In this document: piece by piece, positions 17,679-27,558 of the stretch | Layout: each line of letters opens with the position of its first letter | Position numbering within the stretch: position 1 is the stretch's first letter | Translations under genes and position numbers: made by a program | The notes under the pieces: model-generated | What the model was told of the DNA's origin: nothing | Database searches by the model: none | What the model saw: the letters and a program-made list of their open reading frames with translations, nothing else | DNA from: a virus | Direction: 5' to 3' (one strand) | IMG/VR virus record: IMGVR_UViG_3300046697_000245 | Coordinates: 1-58,757 of that record | Length of the DNA: 58,757 nt

Positions 17679-20600
17679 CTACCGCGCCTGCCCTGCTTCC
17701 GTCTCGCCGCGGCCCTGGGTGATCGGCTGCCCATAAATCATCATCGTCTTCAGGCTGCACCAGGCGTCCGGCATCTTGTAGTTTGTGAACTCCACGCTCC
17801 AATACTCATCCGCCGGCGAGGTTCCCGGCGTCTTCCTTGTAATGCCCACATGCTGGTCCGGCGTCAGAACAAAATCATCCACCGGGACGGCGTTGCTCTT
17901 GCCGCCCGCGCCGTCGTCGCGATCGCGCGCGCCGTAGAATGCCGCGCTGATCCGGCCCATTCCGGTGGCGTTTAGGTTGAAGCCCTCCGGCTTGGCCACC
18001 GCCTGCATCCATCCCGCGCTCGATGTCCGGTAACGCCAGTCGATGCCCTCGCCATTGTCGTTGTAGATGCCCGGCGTCCGCGCCTGCACCGTGCCGTCAG
18101 CCGCGCTCGAGCCATAGAGCAGTTGCGTTACCCCAAAGCTCGAATCCGGCATCGTATCCCAGGCTGGCCCGTTCACGTATGCCGGCCCCAGCGGAAGCGT
18201 CCGCTTTACCCGCCGGATCACATTCGCCGAAATGTCGTTGAAGCTATAGCGCCGCGCCGCCTCCATCGTAATCTCATTCTGCATAAACGTGGAGAAGTGC
18301 AGCGGATTCTGCCAGCCCTCCAGATAACTCAAAAAGATCACCATATTGGGCGTCGTGCTCGCGCCCGTAGGCACAGAGACCAGCACCTGTTTGGTATTCT
18401 CGTCGATGTACACTTCGATGGTCTTCTTGGCCAGCCAGTTAATCTGCGACCACATCCGCGGCACTTCTTTGCTCATCAGATCGTCGTCGCCCTCTTCATA
18501 CTTGTAGATACCGGTCACATCCACAAAGATGATGAACTTGGCGCAGGCCGCCCAGGCCTTCGGTCCGCAGGCTCCATGGCCGCCGCCTGGGCCCTCGCCG
18601 CCCCAGCGCCGCGTCGCCCGCCAGCTTGAGGGGCTTGCCGTGTTGGGCGTCACGCTCCAGCCTGACCCTGAGCAAATGGCCATAAGCCCGCCCTTGAATT
18701 TGTCGGTAAATCCGTAGCAGGCCTCGCCATTATTCACAATCGGCAGCGGCCCGGTGTCGCCCCTGAAACTTTCCAGTTCGCCCGGAATCGAGAGCACACC
18801 GCCGTTGGTGTAGCCCAACGCGCCGGTCAGCGCCAGCACACCCGCCGTGTCCAGATAGTCCACCCTCACCGCCTCCGGCGGCGCCATCAATTGCAGCCGG
18901 TCGGTCACGTCGTTTGAATCCATCAGATAGGTGTCATCAAAGTTAAAGGTGGCCGAGGTGGTCACATTGTCCAGAATCAACGTGGCGGTCTCGGTTACAG
19001 TTCCACTCAACTGGGTTTGCGGATAGACCCAGTTCTGCTCTGTCGCCAGGATGTTCACACGTCCAATCCAGTCGAAAGGTCCGTCCACCGTGCCATCGGC
19101 CACCGCAAAAGATACTGCCCTGCCGATGGTATTGGCCGGCCCGGTCAGGATATTGAAGGCGGCCAGCTCCCAGCCATCCTCGTCCACCGTGCAGCTCGAG
19201 ATCGCCGCCACGGTAAAGCCGCTGAAATACTGGTTTTGGTTGATAAACACCGGCACGCCATAGCGATAGCCCTGGCTCCCGCCTATTCCTCCGGTTGTCG
19301 TGTCCATCGCAATGTTGCCGCCTGGCCCGGTGGTATTCGATGCGTGAGGATTCGGGCCGGTTGCGCTGTTCAGGATGAAGGGTGTGTCGGTAGGCTGATA
19401 ATAGCCGACCAGCGCAAATGCGCCCGGCAAAGGCGCTGAGCCTCCCGTCGGCACGTCGGCTTCGTAGATCCCAACCGAGGCAATGGTGTAAAGATCAACA
19501 TTGTTTTCGTCCTGAGGCACGGCCACCGTCACCATCACAGCATCATTGCTGTTTGTGTTGATGATGGCGGATGCGGGACCGGCGGGCGTCTCACCCGCGC
19601 CGTTTGTGTAGGTTTGGCGAAAATAGATGTCGCGCCCGGCTGGAAAGGTTCCCGTGGGCAGCGTGGCGGTATTTGCTGTCGGCGGCGGCCCGCTAGGGCC
19701 GGTCTCAGTGACGATAGGCGATGCGCCGAGGGCGTAGGATCCCACCAAGCCAAACAGTGTGGTGTCAGGGATTGGAGATCCCTCGTTCACGCCTCTGGAA
19801 TAGACTTTGACCCCGGTCACGGTTGGTCCATAATTGCTGGCAAGGCTGACTTGGACACCTTGACCGTCAATCGTGGTGGTGATATTCGCCAGTGCGCCAG
19901 GTGTCGTCTCGCCGGCCGCATTGGTCAGAGTCAGCAGAATATAGACGGTCTGCCCATGTGGAAACAGCCCCGCGCCGTTCACCAGGCTCAATCCCGGAGC
20001 GCCTGGAGGATTCACCGTGCTGCCCGCCGGAAATCTCTGAATATCCGGCATCGTATCCGGTATCGGCAACTGGCCCGGTGTGATGCGCGCGGTGGTCAGC
20101 GCCGGCGCGGTTACCGCGCTTGCGGCCGTTGCGGGGATGGTATAGTTTCCTCCCAGCGCCTCTCCCGCGGAGGCCTGCTCATAGGCGGTCTGCGACGGCA
20201 GCGGGTTGCCGCTGGCCACATCGGCTTCGTAAACATTCACGCCGGTAATCGCGTAGGGCGATACCAGTTGCGTCAGCCAGCCGGGCAGCGGATTGCCTAT
20301 CGCTGGAGCCGCGGGCATCGCCGCATTCACTCCCTGATTCGCATCTGTGGTGGTAATGGACGCCATCGCCCCAGCCGTGGTCTCGCCCATGCCGTTCGTC
20401 AGGGTCAGATAGACGCAGACCGTTTGGCCGGCCGGGAAGGTTCCACCGCCGTTTACCAGCGTCAGCACCGGCGCGGGCGGCGTGGGCAGCCGGTTGGCCA
20501 GCACCATCGTCAGCTCTTTCCAGATCACCCCGTTGTCGTTGTAGGTCTGGCCCTCGACCTCGTTGACAGGAGCAAAAGCTGGAGAATTTAAGCCGGTCCT

Positions 20601-21209
20601 TCCGGAGTTCAGCGCCTGGTAGGTGTGGCCATTGCCGCTGGGCGGCGTGGCGGGCGTGCAGACTTCACCGGCGCGCACAGCGATGTTGGGCTGCCAGTGC
20701 CAGCCAAAGGGCTTCATCCCCAGCGGCCACACCGTCAGCGCCCCAGGGTCAATCGCCGCCGGGGGAGAAAGCGGAATCTTCAAATCGCTGAATCCCGCAT
20801 AATATCGATTGGAGGCGCTCGCGCCCAGCATGTGCGCGCCGGCGGGCAGGCTGAGTCCGCCCGGCGTGGCCGGGAACGCAACACCGCGTCCGGAACCCAG
20901 CGGAAATTCATAGAAGAGCGTTCCCGCCTCATCGAAGCCGATAGGCCGCTCAAAGTAGGCGTCGAGGGCGGTTTGCGGCTGATGCACAAAGCCTTCAAGG
21001 CCGGTGATCGCGGCCTTGTTTGGTCCCTGGATGGCCAGGTTGATTCCAGCGCGGGTGCATCCGGAGGTCACACCGCCGTTGTCGCGCGTGAACTCGGTAT
21101 TGCGGCAAACAGTGGCGCATCCGGGCGGCAGGTTGGTTGGATCGTCACAGTCCACCTGCCCCAGCGACCGCTTGAACGGTTGGCCCTTCCCGCTAAACCA
21201 TAGTGCCAT
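17679..21209 (-). CDS. large tail protein with Ig/Fn3-like repeats (1176 aa)
   Basis: Start ATG at 21209 (MALWFSGKGQPFKRSLGQVD). Three tandem beta domains are visible: each has a core like LVNGGGTFPAGQTVCVYLTL, TNGxGETTxGxxAxITT, then a VxVYEADV strand, near residues 240-360, 400-500 and 510-630. The C-terminal 500 residues include a GPGGGHGACGPKAWAACAKF stretch and sequences suited to a long structural domain. Length and place beside connector genes suggest a tail tube or nozzle protein of a short-tailed phage. That is inference; no signature motif is certain. Confidence 0.65.
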   Translation of the reverse strand: MALWFSGKGQPFKRSLGQVDCDDPTNLPPGCATVCRNTEFTRDNGGVTSGCTRAGINLAIQGPNKAAITGLEGFVHQPQTALDAYFERPIGFDEAGTLFYEFPLGSGRGVAFPATPGGLSLPAGAHMLGASASNRYYAGFSDLKIPLSPPAAIDPGALTVWPLGMKPFGWHWQPNIAVRAGEVCTPATPPSGNGHTYQALNSGRTGLNSPAFAPVNEVEGQTYNDNGVIWKELTMVLANRLPTPPAPVLTLVNGGGTFPAGQTVCVYLTLTNGMGETTAGAMASITTTDANQGVNAAMPAAPAIGNPLPGWLTQLVSPYAITGVNVYEADVASGNPLPSQTAYEQASAGEALGGNYTIPATAASAVTAPALTTARITPGQLPIPDTMPDIQRFPAGSTVNPPGAPGLSLVNGAGLFPHGQTVYILLTLTNAAGETTPGALANITTTIDGQGVQVSLASNYGPTVTGVKVYSRGVNEGSPIPDTTLFGLVGSYALGASPIVTETGPSGPPPTANTATLPTGTFPAGRDIYFRQTYTNGAGETPAGPASAIINTNSNDAVMVTVAVPQDENNVDLYTIASVGIYEADVPTGGSAPLPGAFALVGYYQPTDTPFILNSATGPNPHASNTTGPGGNIAMDTTTGGIGGSQGYRYGVPVFINQNQYFSGFTVAAISSCTVDEDGWELAAFNILTGPANTIGRAVSFAVADGTVDGPFDWIGRVNILATEQNWVYPQTQLSGTVTETATLILDNVTTSATFNFDDTYLMDSNDVTDRLQLMAPPEAVRVDYLDTAGVLALTGALGYTNGGVLSIPGELESFRGDTGPLPIVNNGEACYGFTDKFKGGLMAICSGSGWSVTPNTASPSSWRATRRWGGEGPGGGHGACGPKAWAACAKFIIFVDVTGIYKYEEGDDDLMSKEVPRMWSQINWLAKKTIEVYIDENTKQVLVSVPTGASTTPNMVIFLSYLEGWQNPLHFSTFMQNEITMEAARRYSFNDISANVIRRVKRTLPLGPAYVNGPAWDTMPDSSFGVTQLLYGSSAADGTVQARTPGIYNDNGEGIDWRYRTSSAGWMQAVAKPEGFNLNATGMGRISAAFYGARDRDDGAGGKSNAVPVDDFVLTPDQHVGITRKTPGTSPADEYWSVEFTNYKMPDAWCSLKTMMIYGQPITQGRGETEAGQAR

Positions 21210-21301
21210 TGAGCCCACCCCAGCCGCCAAAGCGGCCCGTCACGCGGCGGCATCGTCTTCCCTGCCGCCGCTCACTGACTTCTGATCACCAGCCTCTGTT
21301 C

Positions 21302-21685
21302 CTACACCTGCATCTGCGGAATGCGCACTGTGAGCAGCGTTGACCCCGCCAGCACACCGGCCGGAAGCGGTTGCCCGGTCGTCGCCTCTGTGCCGCCCGC
21401 GCTGTAAACATGCAGTGCGCTGTTCTGTAGGGTTGTGCCCAGATGAAACTCGGTGTAGGCGCCGCCAAGATCATCTGTCCCTTCGGCAGAGATTTTGGGC
21501 GGCGTGTCCAGATACGGCGGCCCCAGCAAATTGGGATCGGTGAATCCATGCGGGTTCGCGCCTGAAACCGGCGCCAGATTCAGCAGTTCAGGGCCGGCAT
21601 AATTGCCGCTGTAGCTGACTTTGAATAACAAGGTGTCCGGATTGCTCGCCGGACCTCTGCCTACAAGTTGAATCGTGTTTGCCAT
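21302..21685 (-). CDS. putative small structural protein (127 aa)
   Basis: Starts MANTIQLVGRGPASNPDTLL with an AGGAGG site. It is beta-rich, ends LLTVRIPQMQV, and has the composition of a decoration, adaptor or minor tail protein. It lies between the connector-like gene and the large tail gene. No catalytic motif is seen. Confidence 0.6.
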   Translation of the reverse strand: MANTIQLVGRGPASNPDTLLFKVSYSGNYAGPELLNLAPVSGANPHGFTDPNLLGPPYLDTPPKISAEGTDDLGGAYTEFHLGTTLQNSALHVYSAGGTEATTGQPLPAGVLAGSTLLTVRIPQMQV

Positions 21686-21766
21686 CGTGATCCTCCTGGA
21701 TCGTGGTTTCTGGTTAAAATCTCCTACCGGCTTTTACCGGCTTTTACCGGCGCTTTGAAGCTGTCT

Positions 21767-22468
21767 TTAACTCCACCTGAACCCGTAACCGCCGCGCGCG
21801 TCCATCCTTCCCACCCGCATACCCATTCCCTGCTTCTGCCTTACCAGCTCAGCGGCTATGTTCTGCAAGCCGATCTCCGCCTGCTCTTTATACTCCATCA
21901 GCAGCGCCGGGTTAGATTGCGCCACGCCGACAATTGAGGCTGCCTTCAGCGCGGTAACGCTCTGCATATCCGGGCTGGCGTAGAGCACATCCGTGTCTTT
22001 CACCAGAGGCCCGGGATTAAAGCGCCCTATCACCTCAATGTCCACCGGCTCAGACGGAGGAGTTATCAGAAGTTGATTGCCGAGCCAGCAGTAGCTCAGC
22101 ACCGTTCCCGGCAATCCCTGCGGCTGCATTGGCGGCGCAACGTGCGCCGGATACCGCCGCTCTCCCGCCTGCCGATAATAGTTTGGCGGCATTCCCGCCG
22201 GCTTTGACCATATCTCCAGCACCGTGTAGAGCCCGCAGAGCGGCTCGCCCACCGCCTGAAATGCATAGAGTGACGTGGTGCCGGCCGATACGTCCGGCAA
22301 CAGCACCACGCCCTCCAGATTCTGCCCGGTAGCATTTTTGAGAGCAATCACCTGCAAACGGTAGGCGGTGTTGATCGGCGTGCTGATAAAGCCATCGTTG
22401 GCCCACGTACCGTTAGGATCGCCAACCAGCCCTCTCAGTTCCGTCTTCACATCGCCAAAGGTGTTCAT
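21767..22468 (-). CDS. putative head-tail connector or tail adaptor
   Basis: The 233-residue protein opens with MNTFGDVKTELRGLVGDPNG, helical like many adaptors, followed by FISTPINTAYRLQVIALKN, a beta-rich centre with a GNQLLITPPSEPVDIEVIGRF strand pair, and a helical C-terminus (AASIVGVAQSNPALLMEYKEQA). This helix-beta-helix plan is common in adaptor proteins that attach below the portal. The gene lies between capsid and tail genes. Assignment is by pattern and context. Confidence 0.6.
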   Translation of the reverse strand: MNTFGDVKTELRGLVGDPNGTWANDGFISTPINTAYRLQVIALKNATGQNLEGVVLLPDVSAGTTSLYAFQAVGEPLCGLYTVLEIWSKPAGMPPNYYRQAGERRYPAHVAPPMQPQGLPGTVLSYCWLGNQLLITPPSEPVDIEVIGRFNPGPLVKDTDVLYASPDMQSVTALKAASIVGVAQSNPALLMEYKEQAEIGLQNIAAELVRQKQGMGMRVGRMDARGGYGFRWS

Positions 22469-22493
22469 TGCTCACTCCGTTCGCAGCTATCAG

Positions 22494-23612
22494 TTAGCTC
22501 TTCGCCAGCTTCTCGCGCCCCTGCCGCCGCTCCTTCTGCTTGAGCAGGTGCTCCATCACTTCCTTGTAGTGCGCTTCATCCAGCGTGTCGATAAAACTCT
22601 CCGCCACGGGGAAGCCTCTTTTGACAGCCTCCACCGCGCAGTCGGCATTGTAGGGAGCCTTGCAGCTCGGGCACAGCAGCATCTCCGGGTCAATGGTGTT
22701 CTCCCGGCATACCGGGCAAATCTTGCGCGCTTCGGCGCTTGCGTTGGCGTTGGGCAGCCGCATCATCCACGGCGCCTTCTCCAGGTAGCCCACCTCCACG
22801 CCAAACTCGCCCCAGCGCCGCATCGGCTCGGTGATCGCGCTGCGCTTCTCCTCATCCTTCGAGTTGAAGCATTCATAAGCCTTCTGCGAGATCCGGTTCA
22901 GGTAATCCTTCTGCAGTTCGATGGTCTGGTTCAACATCTCGCCGAAATCATGCCTCACCAGCTTCATGGCCAATAAACCATTGGCGCCCGGAATCAGGTG
23001 TCCTTCAGGCACCAGCACCGTGCCCTTGCTCTTCTCCAGGCGCTGCTTGTCGAGCTCGTGAACATCGCCGTCGAAGATCAGCACCCCGCCCATCAGCGGC
23101 GCGCTGCCCGCCTCGGTCATGTGCTCCCGCCAAATGTGCCAGCAGACCATGCCCGGCCGCATGTAGCGCGGAGTCAGAGACGGCTGCGCCCAGCCTATCT
23201 CCACATACTCGGTGTGACCACCCGGTGAAAGCCAAAACTCCGGCTCGGTCACCGTCAGCACATGCCCTATGTGCTCCCGGCCGCCCCGCATAAAGAGCTT
23301 CTTGTTTCTCGTCAGCTTGTGATTTTCGTCGTAAATGCCGCCCCAATCAAAGGGAGGAACATTCACCTTCATGCCGCCGCCGATTTTGAGCCAGCAGGGG
23401 TTAAGGTTGATGATCGTGCAGGGCTGCATCGGTCCCTGCAGCCGCCCATCCTCGTTGCGAAACGTCTCCGCCTTCAACTGCTCGTGCAGCGCAAGCATGG
23501 CTGTCTGGTTGGCCTTGTTGGCCGCCCCCAAAGCCGTTTGCACTTTCAGCACTGCCTCCGGGCTCACCGGCTCACTTAGCGCGATCACTCGTTCTGCTAT
23601 TTGTTCCGCCAT
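22494..23612 (-). CDS. virion-region protein with zinc ribbon (372 aa)
   Basis: Starts MAEQIAERVIALSEPVSPEA with a GGGAGG site. Residues 60-210 hold beta-rich sequence (WLKIGGGMKVNVPPFDWGGI; GHTEYVEIGWAQPSL). Near 297-316 there is a four-cysteine zinc ribbon, CPVC then CPSC. The C-terminus is charged and helical (EVMEHLLKQKERRQGREK). It lies in the head-gene group. The role is unknown; the ribbon resembles the insert in the portal and the N-terminus of the 675-residue fibre. Confidence 0.65.
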   Translation of the reverse strand: MAEQIAERVIALSEPVSPEAVLKVQTALGAANKANQTAMLALHEQLKAETFRNEDGRLQGPMQPCTIINLNPCWLKIGGGMKVNVPPFDWGGIYDENHKLTRNKKLFMRGGREHIGHVLTVTEPEFWLSPGGHTEYVEIGWAQPSLTPRYMRPGMVCWHIWREHMTEAGSAPLMGGVLIFDGDVHELDKQRLEKSKGTVLVPEGHLIPGANGLLAMKLVRHDFGEMLNQTIELQKDYLNRISQKAYECFNSKDEEKRSAITEPMRRWGEFGVEVGYLEKAPWMMRLPNANASAEARKICPVCRENTIDPEMLLCPSCKAPYNADCAVEAVKRGFPVAESFIDTLDEAHYKEVMEHLLKQKERRQGREKLAKS

Positions 23613-23651
23613 TGCGTTACTCCCTCCCTTGAATTGCGTTGCTCTTTCGCT

Positions 23652-24323
23652 TCACGCTACACCCAGATACCAATCCTCGCCGCCAATCTCCACCGCCAGC
23701 CGGTTGCGAATCCTCTGCGCCGCCTGGCTCACCGATCCCATCAGCGGAAGTGCCGTCTGCCGGCCAATCATCGCTGCATGTTCCTCGTAAGCCTGCGCCT
23801 GCCGCTCCCGCTCCAGCATCTCGCTATCCAGCGCGGCGCGCAGATAGTTGGCCCAATCCACCGGGCGCTCCTGCTGCGCACGCACCTGCGCGCGAATCGC
23901 TGCCTTCATATCCTCCTCCGCCGGCATCGACGGCCAAGGGCCGCCCATCAAGAAATAATCCCCATTCCGCGGCCAGGCGGCGCGCATCTGTGTCCGGTTA
24001 TCCGGCCCGCTCTTCTGTTCCCGCCACTCTGACTCCGTGCCCCACGTCTCCGGCGGAAACCACCGCTCCAGCACCCATCCCGCGTCGATGTAGCGTCGCT
24101 CCCAAAAAACTCCTTCTTCGATGCGCAGAGGCGTGGCGTCCTCTGCAACAATCCCCTGCGGCATCGTGGTCATCATCCCGGAGATTCGCACCCGCCGGTT
24201 CGCGGCCTTCACCAGCCGCCACAATGGCCGCCCATCCGGAGTGCGGCCGCCATACCCCGCCAGCATCATTCGCACGCGCGGCGGCGTATCCTTCTCCGGC
24301 CGGTCCTCGTAAGTCGTCTGCAT
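23652..24323 (-). CDS. head-region protein of unknown function (223 aa)
   Basis: The ATG at 24323 with AAGGAG (MQTTYEDRPEKDTPPR) is preferred over 24353. The basic N-terminal half includes RVRMMLAGYGGRTPDGRPLW. The middle has WERRYIDAGWVLERWFPPET, and the C-terminal helices end in GGEDWYLGVA. No domain is recognised. It lies just downstream of the capsid gene in the transcription order, where small head-completion proteins are often found. Confidence 0.6.
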   Translation of the reverse strand: MQTTYEDRPEKDTPPRVRMMLAGYGGRTPDGRPLWRLVKAANRRVRISGMMTTMPQGIVAEDATPLRIEEGVFWERRYIDAGWVLERWFPPETWGTESEWREQKSGPDNRTQMRAAWPRNGDYFLMGGPWPSMPAEEDMKAAIRAQVRAQQERPVDWANYLRAALDSEMLERERQAQAYEEHAAMIGRQTALPLMGSVSQAAQRIRNRLAVEIGGEDWYLGVA

Positions 24324-24386
24324 TGCTTTACTCCTTGCGGCGGGGTTTTTCACGCCCCGCCGCTCCCTGAGAACTGTGAACTGCTC

Positions 24387-25685
24387 TTACGCGGCCAGCG
24401 CCAGCGAAGCGTCGATGCCCAGGTTGTGGCCCACCGCGTGCTTCCACGCATTCCGCGAGTACACTTCCCAGCTATCCTGGAAGTGTGCGTCGTAGGTCGT
24501 GGAGTGTTGGTTGTTGATCATGCGCTGATACCAGAAGCCCTCGATGGGTCCGGTCATGAACTTCATCGAGTTCGGGTAACGCGCCTTGCCCAGCATCGAC
24601 GGCACGATGTCGTAGATATAGTCCGTCGCCGCGCACGAGTCTTCCATCACTTCAAGGCCGCCAATGGTCCACCGCATTGAAGCTGCCGGGGCAATGTCCA
24701 TCAACGGCTGCTTGCCGTTGTCGGTCAGCATCATTACCTTGGCAAAGCCCAACCTCTCCGCGGTCACCCGCTGCACGGTGTTCGTGTAGTAGAAGTGATC
24801 GCCGATGTTGGATCCCATGCCGATGCTCAGTGCGCGCCTGGCGTTCATTGCGCTGATAACTCCCAGGCTTAGCGTCGAGCCGCCCGCATTCACGCTCGCG
24901 GATTGCACCTGGCTCAGGGTCCGCTCAAGTCCAAACTGGTCAAATGCCTGGCTGGCTGTGATCAGATACTGCAAGCCGGCCGGTCCAACCGGCGTCGCGC
25001 TGGCGTAGTTTAACGGGATGAAGTAACATCCCGCTCCCCAGCTTGCCGAGTTTGGAAGCTGATCCAGCGTCACCGTATCCACTGTCGATGGACTCGGCTT
25101 CGACTTGTCCAGCACCGTCACCGTGCCCAGCACGTTCATGTTGGCGTCGGTCACCTGGTAGGCGTTGTTGAGGTTCAACAGCCGCGCCCCAAAGCTGGGG
25201 TTGGCCAGTTGCACCGTGTTGCCGCTGACGTAGGTGGCGTCCACCGTCGCCAGAATGCCTTGGTTGTAGCCCTGAAGCAGGCAGTTGCGGAAGTGGCTCA
25301 TGCCGATCGAGGTTCTTCCAATCAACTTTGAAATCACGTCGACGACAATGGTGCGTTCCCCGCCCGCCTTGGAGATGCGGTTCAGCAGGTCAGTCGAGGT
25401 GATCGCCACCTCATGGCACTTCGGCACAATGATGAACTGCAGATACTCAGGACCAGTGCCTTGCAGCAGAACTCCACCGTCGGGGTTGGAACCGCCAACC
25501 TGGCCGCCGCTGTCTAACTGCACCGGCGCCCTGAACTTCTCGGTGCCCACGTCGTATGCGGAGATAGCCGCGATTCGCTTATCCAGACCCTGCTCGGCAT
25601 TCTGGACCAGCTCAATATTGATGTCGATCACTTGCTTCATGACGGCCACAGTACTGGCGGCCATGTAATTGGTTGGTGCAGGCAT
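24387..25685 (-). CDS. major capsid protein
   Basis: 432 residues, starting MPAPTNYMAASTVAVMKQV after an AGAGGTG site. It has the mixed helix/strand composition, lack of low-complexity sequence and length of an HK97-fold capsid protein. The stretch FRAPVQLDSGGQVGGSNPDG near residue 52 and the phrase IVPKCHEVAITSTDLLNRIS fit the N-arm and spine helix region. It follows the scaffold and portal genes in transcription order, the classic portal-scaffold-capsid order. A high level of expression would be expected. I did not identify a specific subfamily. Confidence 0.8.
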   Translation of the reverse strand: MPAPTNYMAASTVAVMKQVIDINIELVQNAEQGLDKRIAAISAYDVGTEKFRAPVQLDSGGQVGGSNPDGGVLLQGTGPEYLQFIIVPKCHEVAITSTDLLNRISKAGGERTIVVDVISKLIGRTSIGMSHFRNCLLQGYNQGILATVDATYVSGNTVQLANPSFGARLLNLNNAYQVTDANMNVLGTVTVLDKSKPSPSTVDTVTLDQLPNSASWGAGCYFIPLNYASATPVGPAGLQYLITASQAFDQFGLERTLSQVQSASVNAGGSTLSLGVISAMNARRALSIGMGSNIGDHFYYTNTVQRVTAERLGFAKVMMLTDNGKQPLMDIAPAASMRWTIGGLEVMEDSCAATDYIYDIVPSMLGKARYPNSMKFMTGPIEGFWYQRMINNQHSTTYDAHFQDSWEVYSRNAWKHAVGHNLGIDASLALAA

Positions 25686-25702
25686 AGTCCACCTCTGAAA
25701 AA

Positions 25703-25745
25703 CAGCCGTCAGCTTTCAGTTATCCGCTGTCCGCTGTGCGCTGTA
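25703..25745. repeat. heptamer tract between scaffold and capsid genes
   Basis: A mixed period-7 run (GTCAGCT, TCAGTTA, then CCGCTGT and TGCGCTG units) lies in the 145-bp gap. Here GTCAG is on the plus strand, the non-coding strand of the flanking genes. Confidence 0.65.
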
Positions 25746-25830
25746 CGTTGTTTGGCGCTGCTGTGTTGCTCGCTGGGTGGGGCCAATTTGCCTGCGAATA
25801 TCCCCACCCGCTCCGTTGTGTTCACGCTTT

Positions 25831-27522
25831 TTAGCTTCCGTACTTCACCGTCGTCCGAGCCACCATCAGCATCGTTCGCCGGTCATTCTCGTCCGCGGCC
25901 TTCCAGCGCGCATCCCGCTGCACCAGCGCCATCGCCTTCTCCTGAATCTGTTCCTCGGTCAGGTTGGGCTGCGGCCCGGCTGTGGCCGCCGTCTGAGGCT
26001 CCGTCCGCGCCACTTTGCTGATTTTGCCCCGGCGTTCCTCCTCAGCTTTCTGGCTCTGCCGGATTCCGTCCTGGATAGCCTTCACGTTCTTCCGAATAAT
26101 CGGCTCCAGGTAAGTGGTGCGCAAGCGCGCGTCGTTGGCGTCTCTCAGTTGCTGCCCCGCGGGACCAAGGCGCACCAGCCGTTGAATTTCGTTGCGCTCC
26201 TTCGTCATCCCCATCACCGCGGCGTCAAACTCGTTCAACACGGTCACCGCGAAGGCTGATACGTCCATCTGCTGCTTGGTTTGCGGGTCAACCCATTTCT
26301 GCTGGATGTGGTAGTCAGAGACCACCTCGCCGCGCTCCTTGGCCGCGGTCAGGTATTCATCAATAGCTTTTCCCACACCACCCTGCCAACTGAAGCGCCG
26401 CTGCGTCTCGAAGGCCTTTACATCCGCGATCTGCTTGCCTTTGCCGGAGGCCTCCCGTTCCTTGTCGAGATCCGCCTTCAACCGCTCCAGCCGCTCCTGA
26501 GTGGCCCTCTGCGCCGGCGTGGCGTCCGCCGGCAACGGCGGCAGCGCCGTCTCGCCTGTGCCGCCCTCCATCTTCAACAGCTCCAGAGTCCAGCCAAGAG
26601 CCTCCTGATCGTCTTTGAGATCATCCAGGCGCTTCTGGTCTGCCTCTTTTGCCTCCTCACTCGGGTAGTAGCCCTTCAGCTTCTGTTCCAGCGCGGTGAC
26701 GGTGGCGGCCATCCGCTGCTGAATCCCGCCCAGCTTCTCGCTGGCCGCCGGCGTCAGCAGGCAAAGGTCATAATCCCTGCCCATCATCGGCTTGCCGTCA
26801 GCGTCCAGCATCGGCTGGCCCTTGTCGTCGGTCTCGATAAACTGGTTGCGCAGCCCCGTCAAAAACTCGCCTCGCGCGTCTGGATTCTCCACACCCAGCA
26901 GCGCATTGTGCCGCAGGTCGAGCATGGTGTTGGCGTGCATGGACATGAACTGGGCGTCTTCAACCGTCGGCACAATCTCGAGCACCGGCCGCGCGGCTTC
27001 AAGCTGGCGCGCTGAGTCCATAATCAGCTTTTGGGCTGTGGGGTTGGCCTCCAGCGCCGCCTTCAGGGTGGCATCGCCGTTGATCGCCGCTTCAAACTCC
27101 ACCGGCAATGGCCCGGCGGGCTCGGCGGCCTCTCCTGCTGCTTCCGGTTGAGCCGCGGCCACTTCCTCCGCGGGCTGCTCCGCCGCTGCTGGCTGCTGCC
27201 CTTCGCCCTCCGGCGTTGCCGGTTTGGGGTTGGCCTCGGTCCAGGCATCGTGATCGCGCACAAACTGCGATACTCCATCCTCGGTTGGCGGATAATTCGC
27301 CGCCTTGGGCTCCGGCTGTGCGGCGGCGGGAGCTGCTGGCGCCGGTTGCTGACCGGCTGACTCGCTGACTGGCTGACTTACCGCTGCTGCGCCGGTCTCT
27401 TGGCCGGCTGTGCTGGGGGCCGCCTGGCCCGCGGCAGGTTGACTTGACGGTGCGGGGGCGGGCGCTGGGGCTGCCACCGCGGGCGCTGCTGGCGTTGCTG
27501 TTACGGGCGTTGCTGTTTCCAT
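25831..27522 (-). CDS. scaffolding-like protein
   Basis: The ATG at 27522 with AAGGAG is preferred over a TTG two codons earlier. The 563-residue product has a Pro/Ala/Gln-rich N-terminal third (residues 1-130), then almost wholly helical, highly charged sequence with coiled-coil character, for example KEADQKRLDDLKDDQEALGW and RLERLKADLDKEREAS. It ends in a charged C-terminal helix with KYGS. Position between portal and capsid and this composition fit a scaffold that shapes the prohead and is then lost or cleaved. Confidence 0.75.
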   Translation of the reverse strand: METATPVTATPAAPAVAAPAPAPAPSSQPAAGQAAPSTAGQETGAAAVSQPVSESAGQQPAPAAPAAAQPEPKAANYPPTEDGVSQFVRDHDAWTEANPKPATPEGEGQQPAAAEQPAEEVAAAQPEAAGEAAEPAGPLPVEFEAAINGDATLKAALEANPTAQKLIMDSARQLEAARPVLEIVPTVEDAQFMSMHANTMLDLRHNALLGVENPDARGEFLTGLRNQFIETDDKGQPMLDADGKPMMGRDYDLCLLTPAASEKLGGIQQRMAATVTALEQKLKGYYPSEEAKEADQKRLDDLKDDQEALGWTLELLKMEGGTGETALPPLPADATPAQRATQERLERLKADLDKEREASGKGKQIADVKAFETQRRFSWQGGVGKAIDEYLTAAKERGEVVSDYHIQQKWVDPQTKQQMDVSAFAVTVLNEFDAAVMGMTKERNEIQRLVRLGPAGQQLRDANDARLRTTYLEPIIRKNVKAIQDGIRQSQKAEEERRGKISKVARTEPQTAATAGPQPNLTEEQIQEKAMALVQRDARWKAADENDRRTMLMVARTTVKYGS

Positions 27523-27558
27523 GTTCAATTCTCCTTATGGTTTCTCGTTACCTGTTTC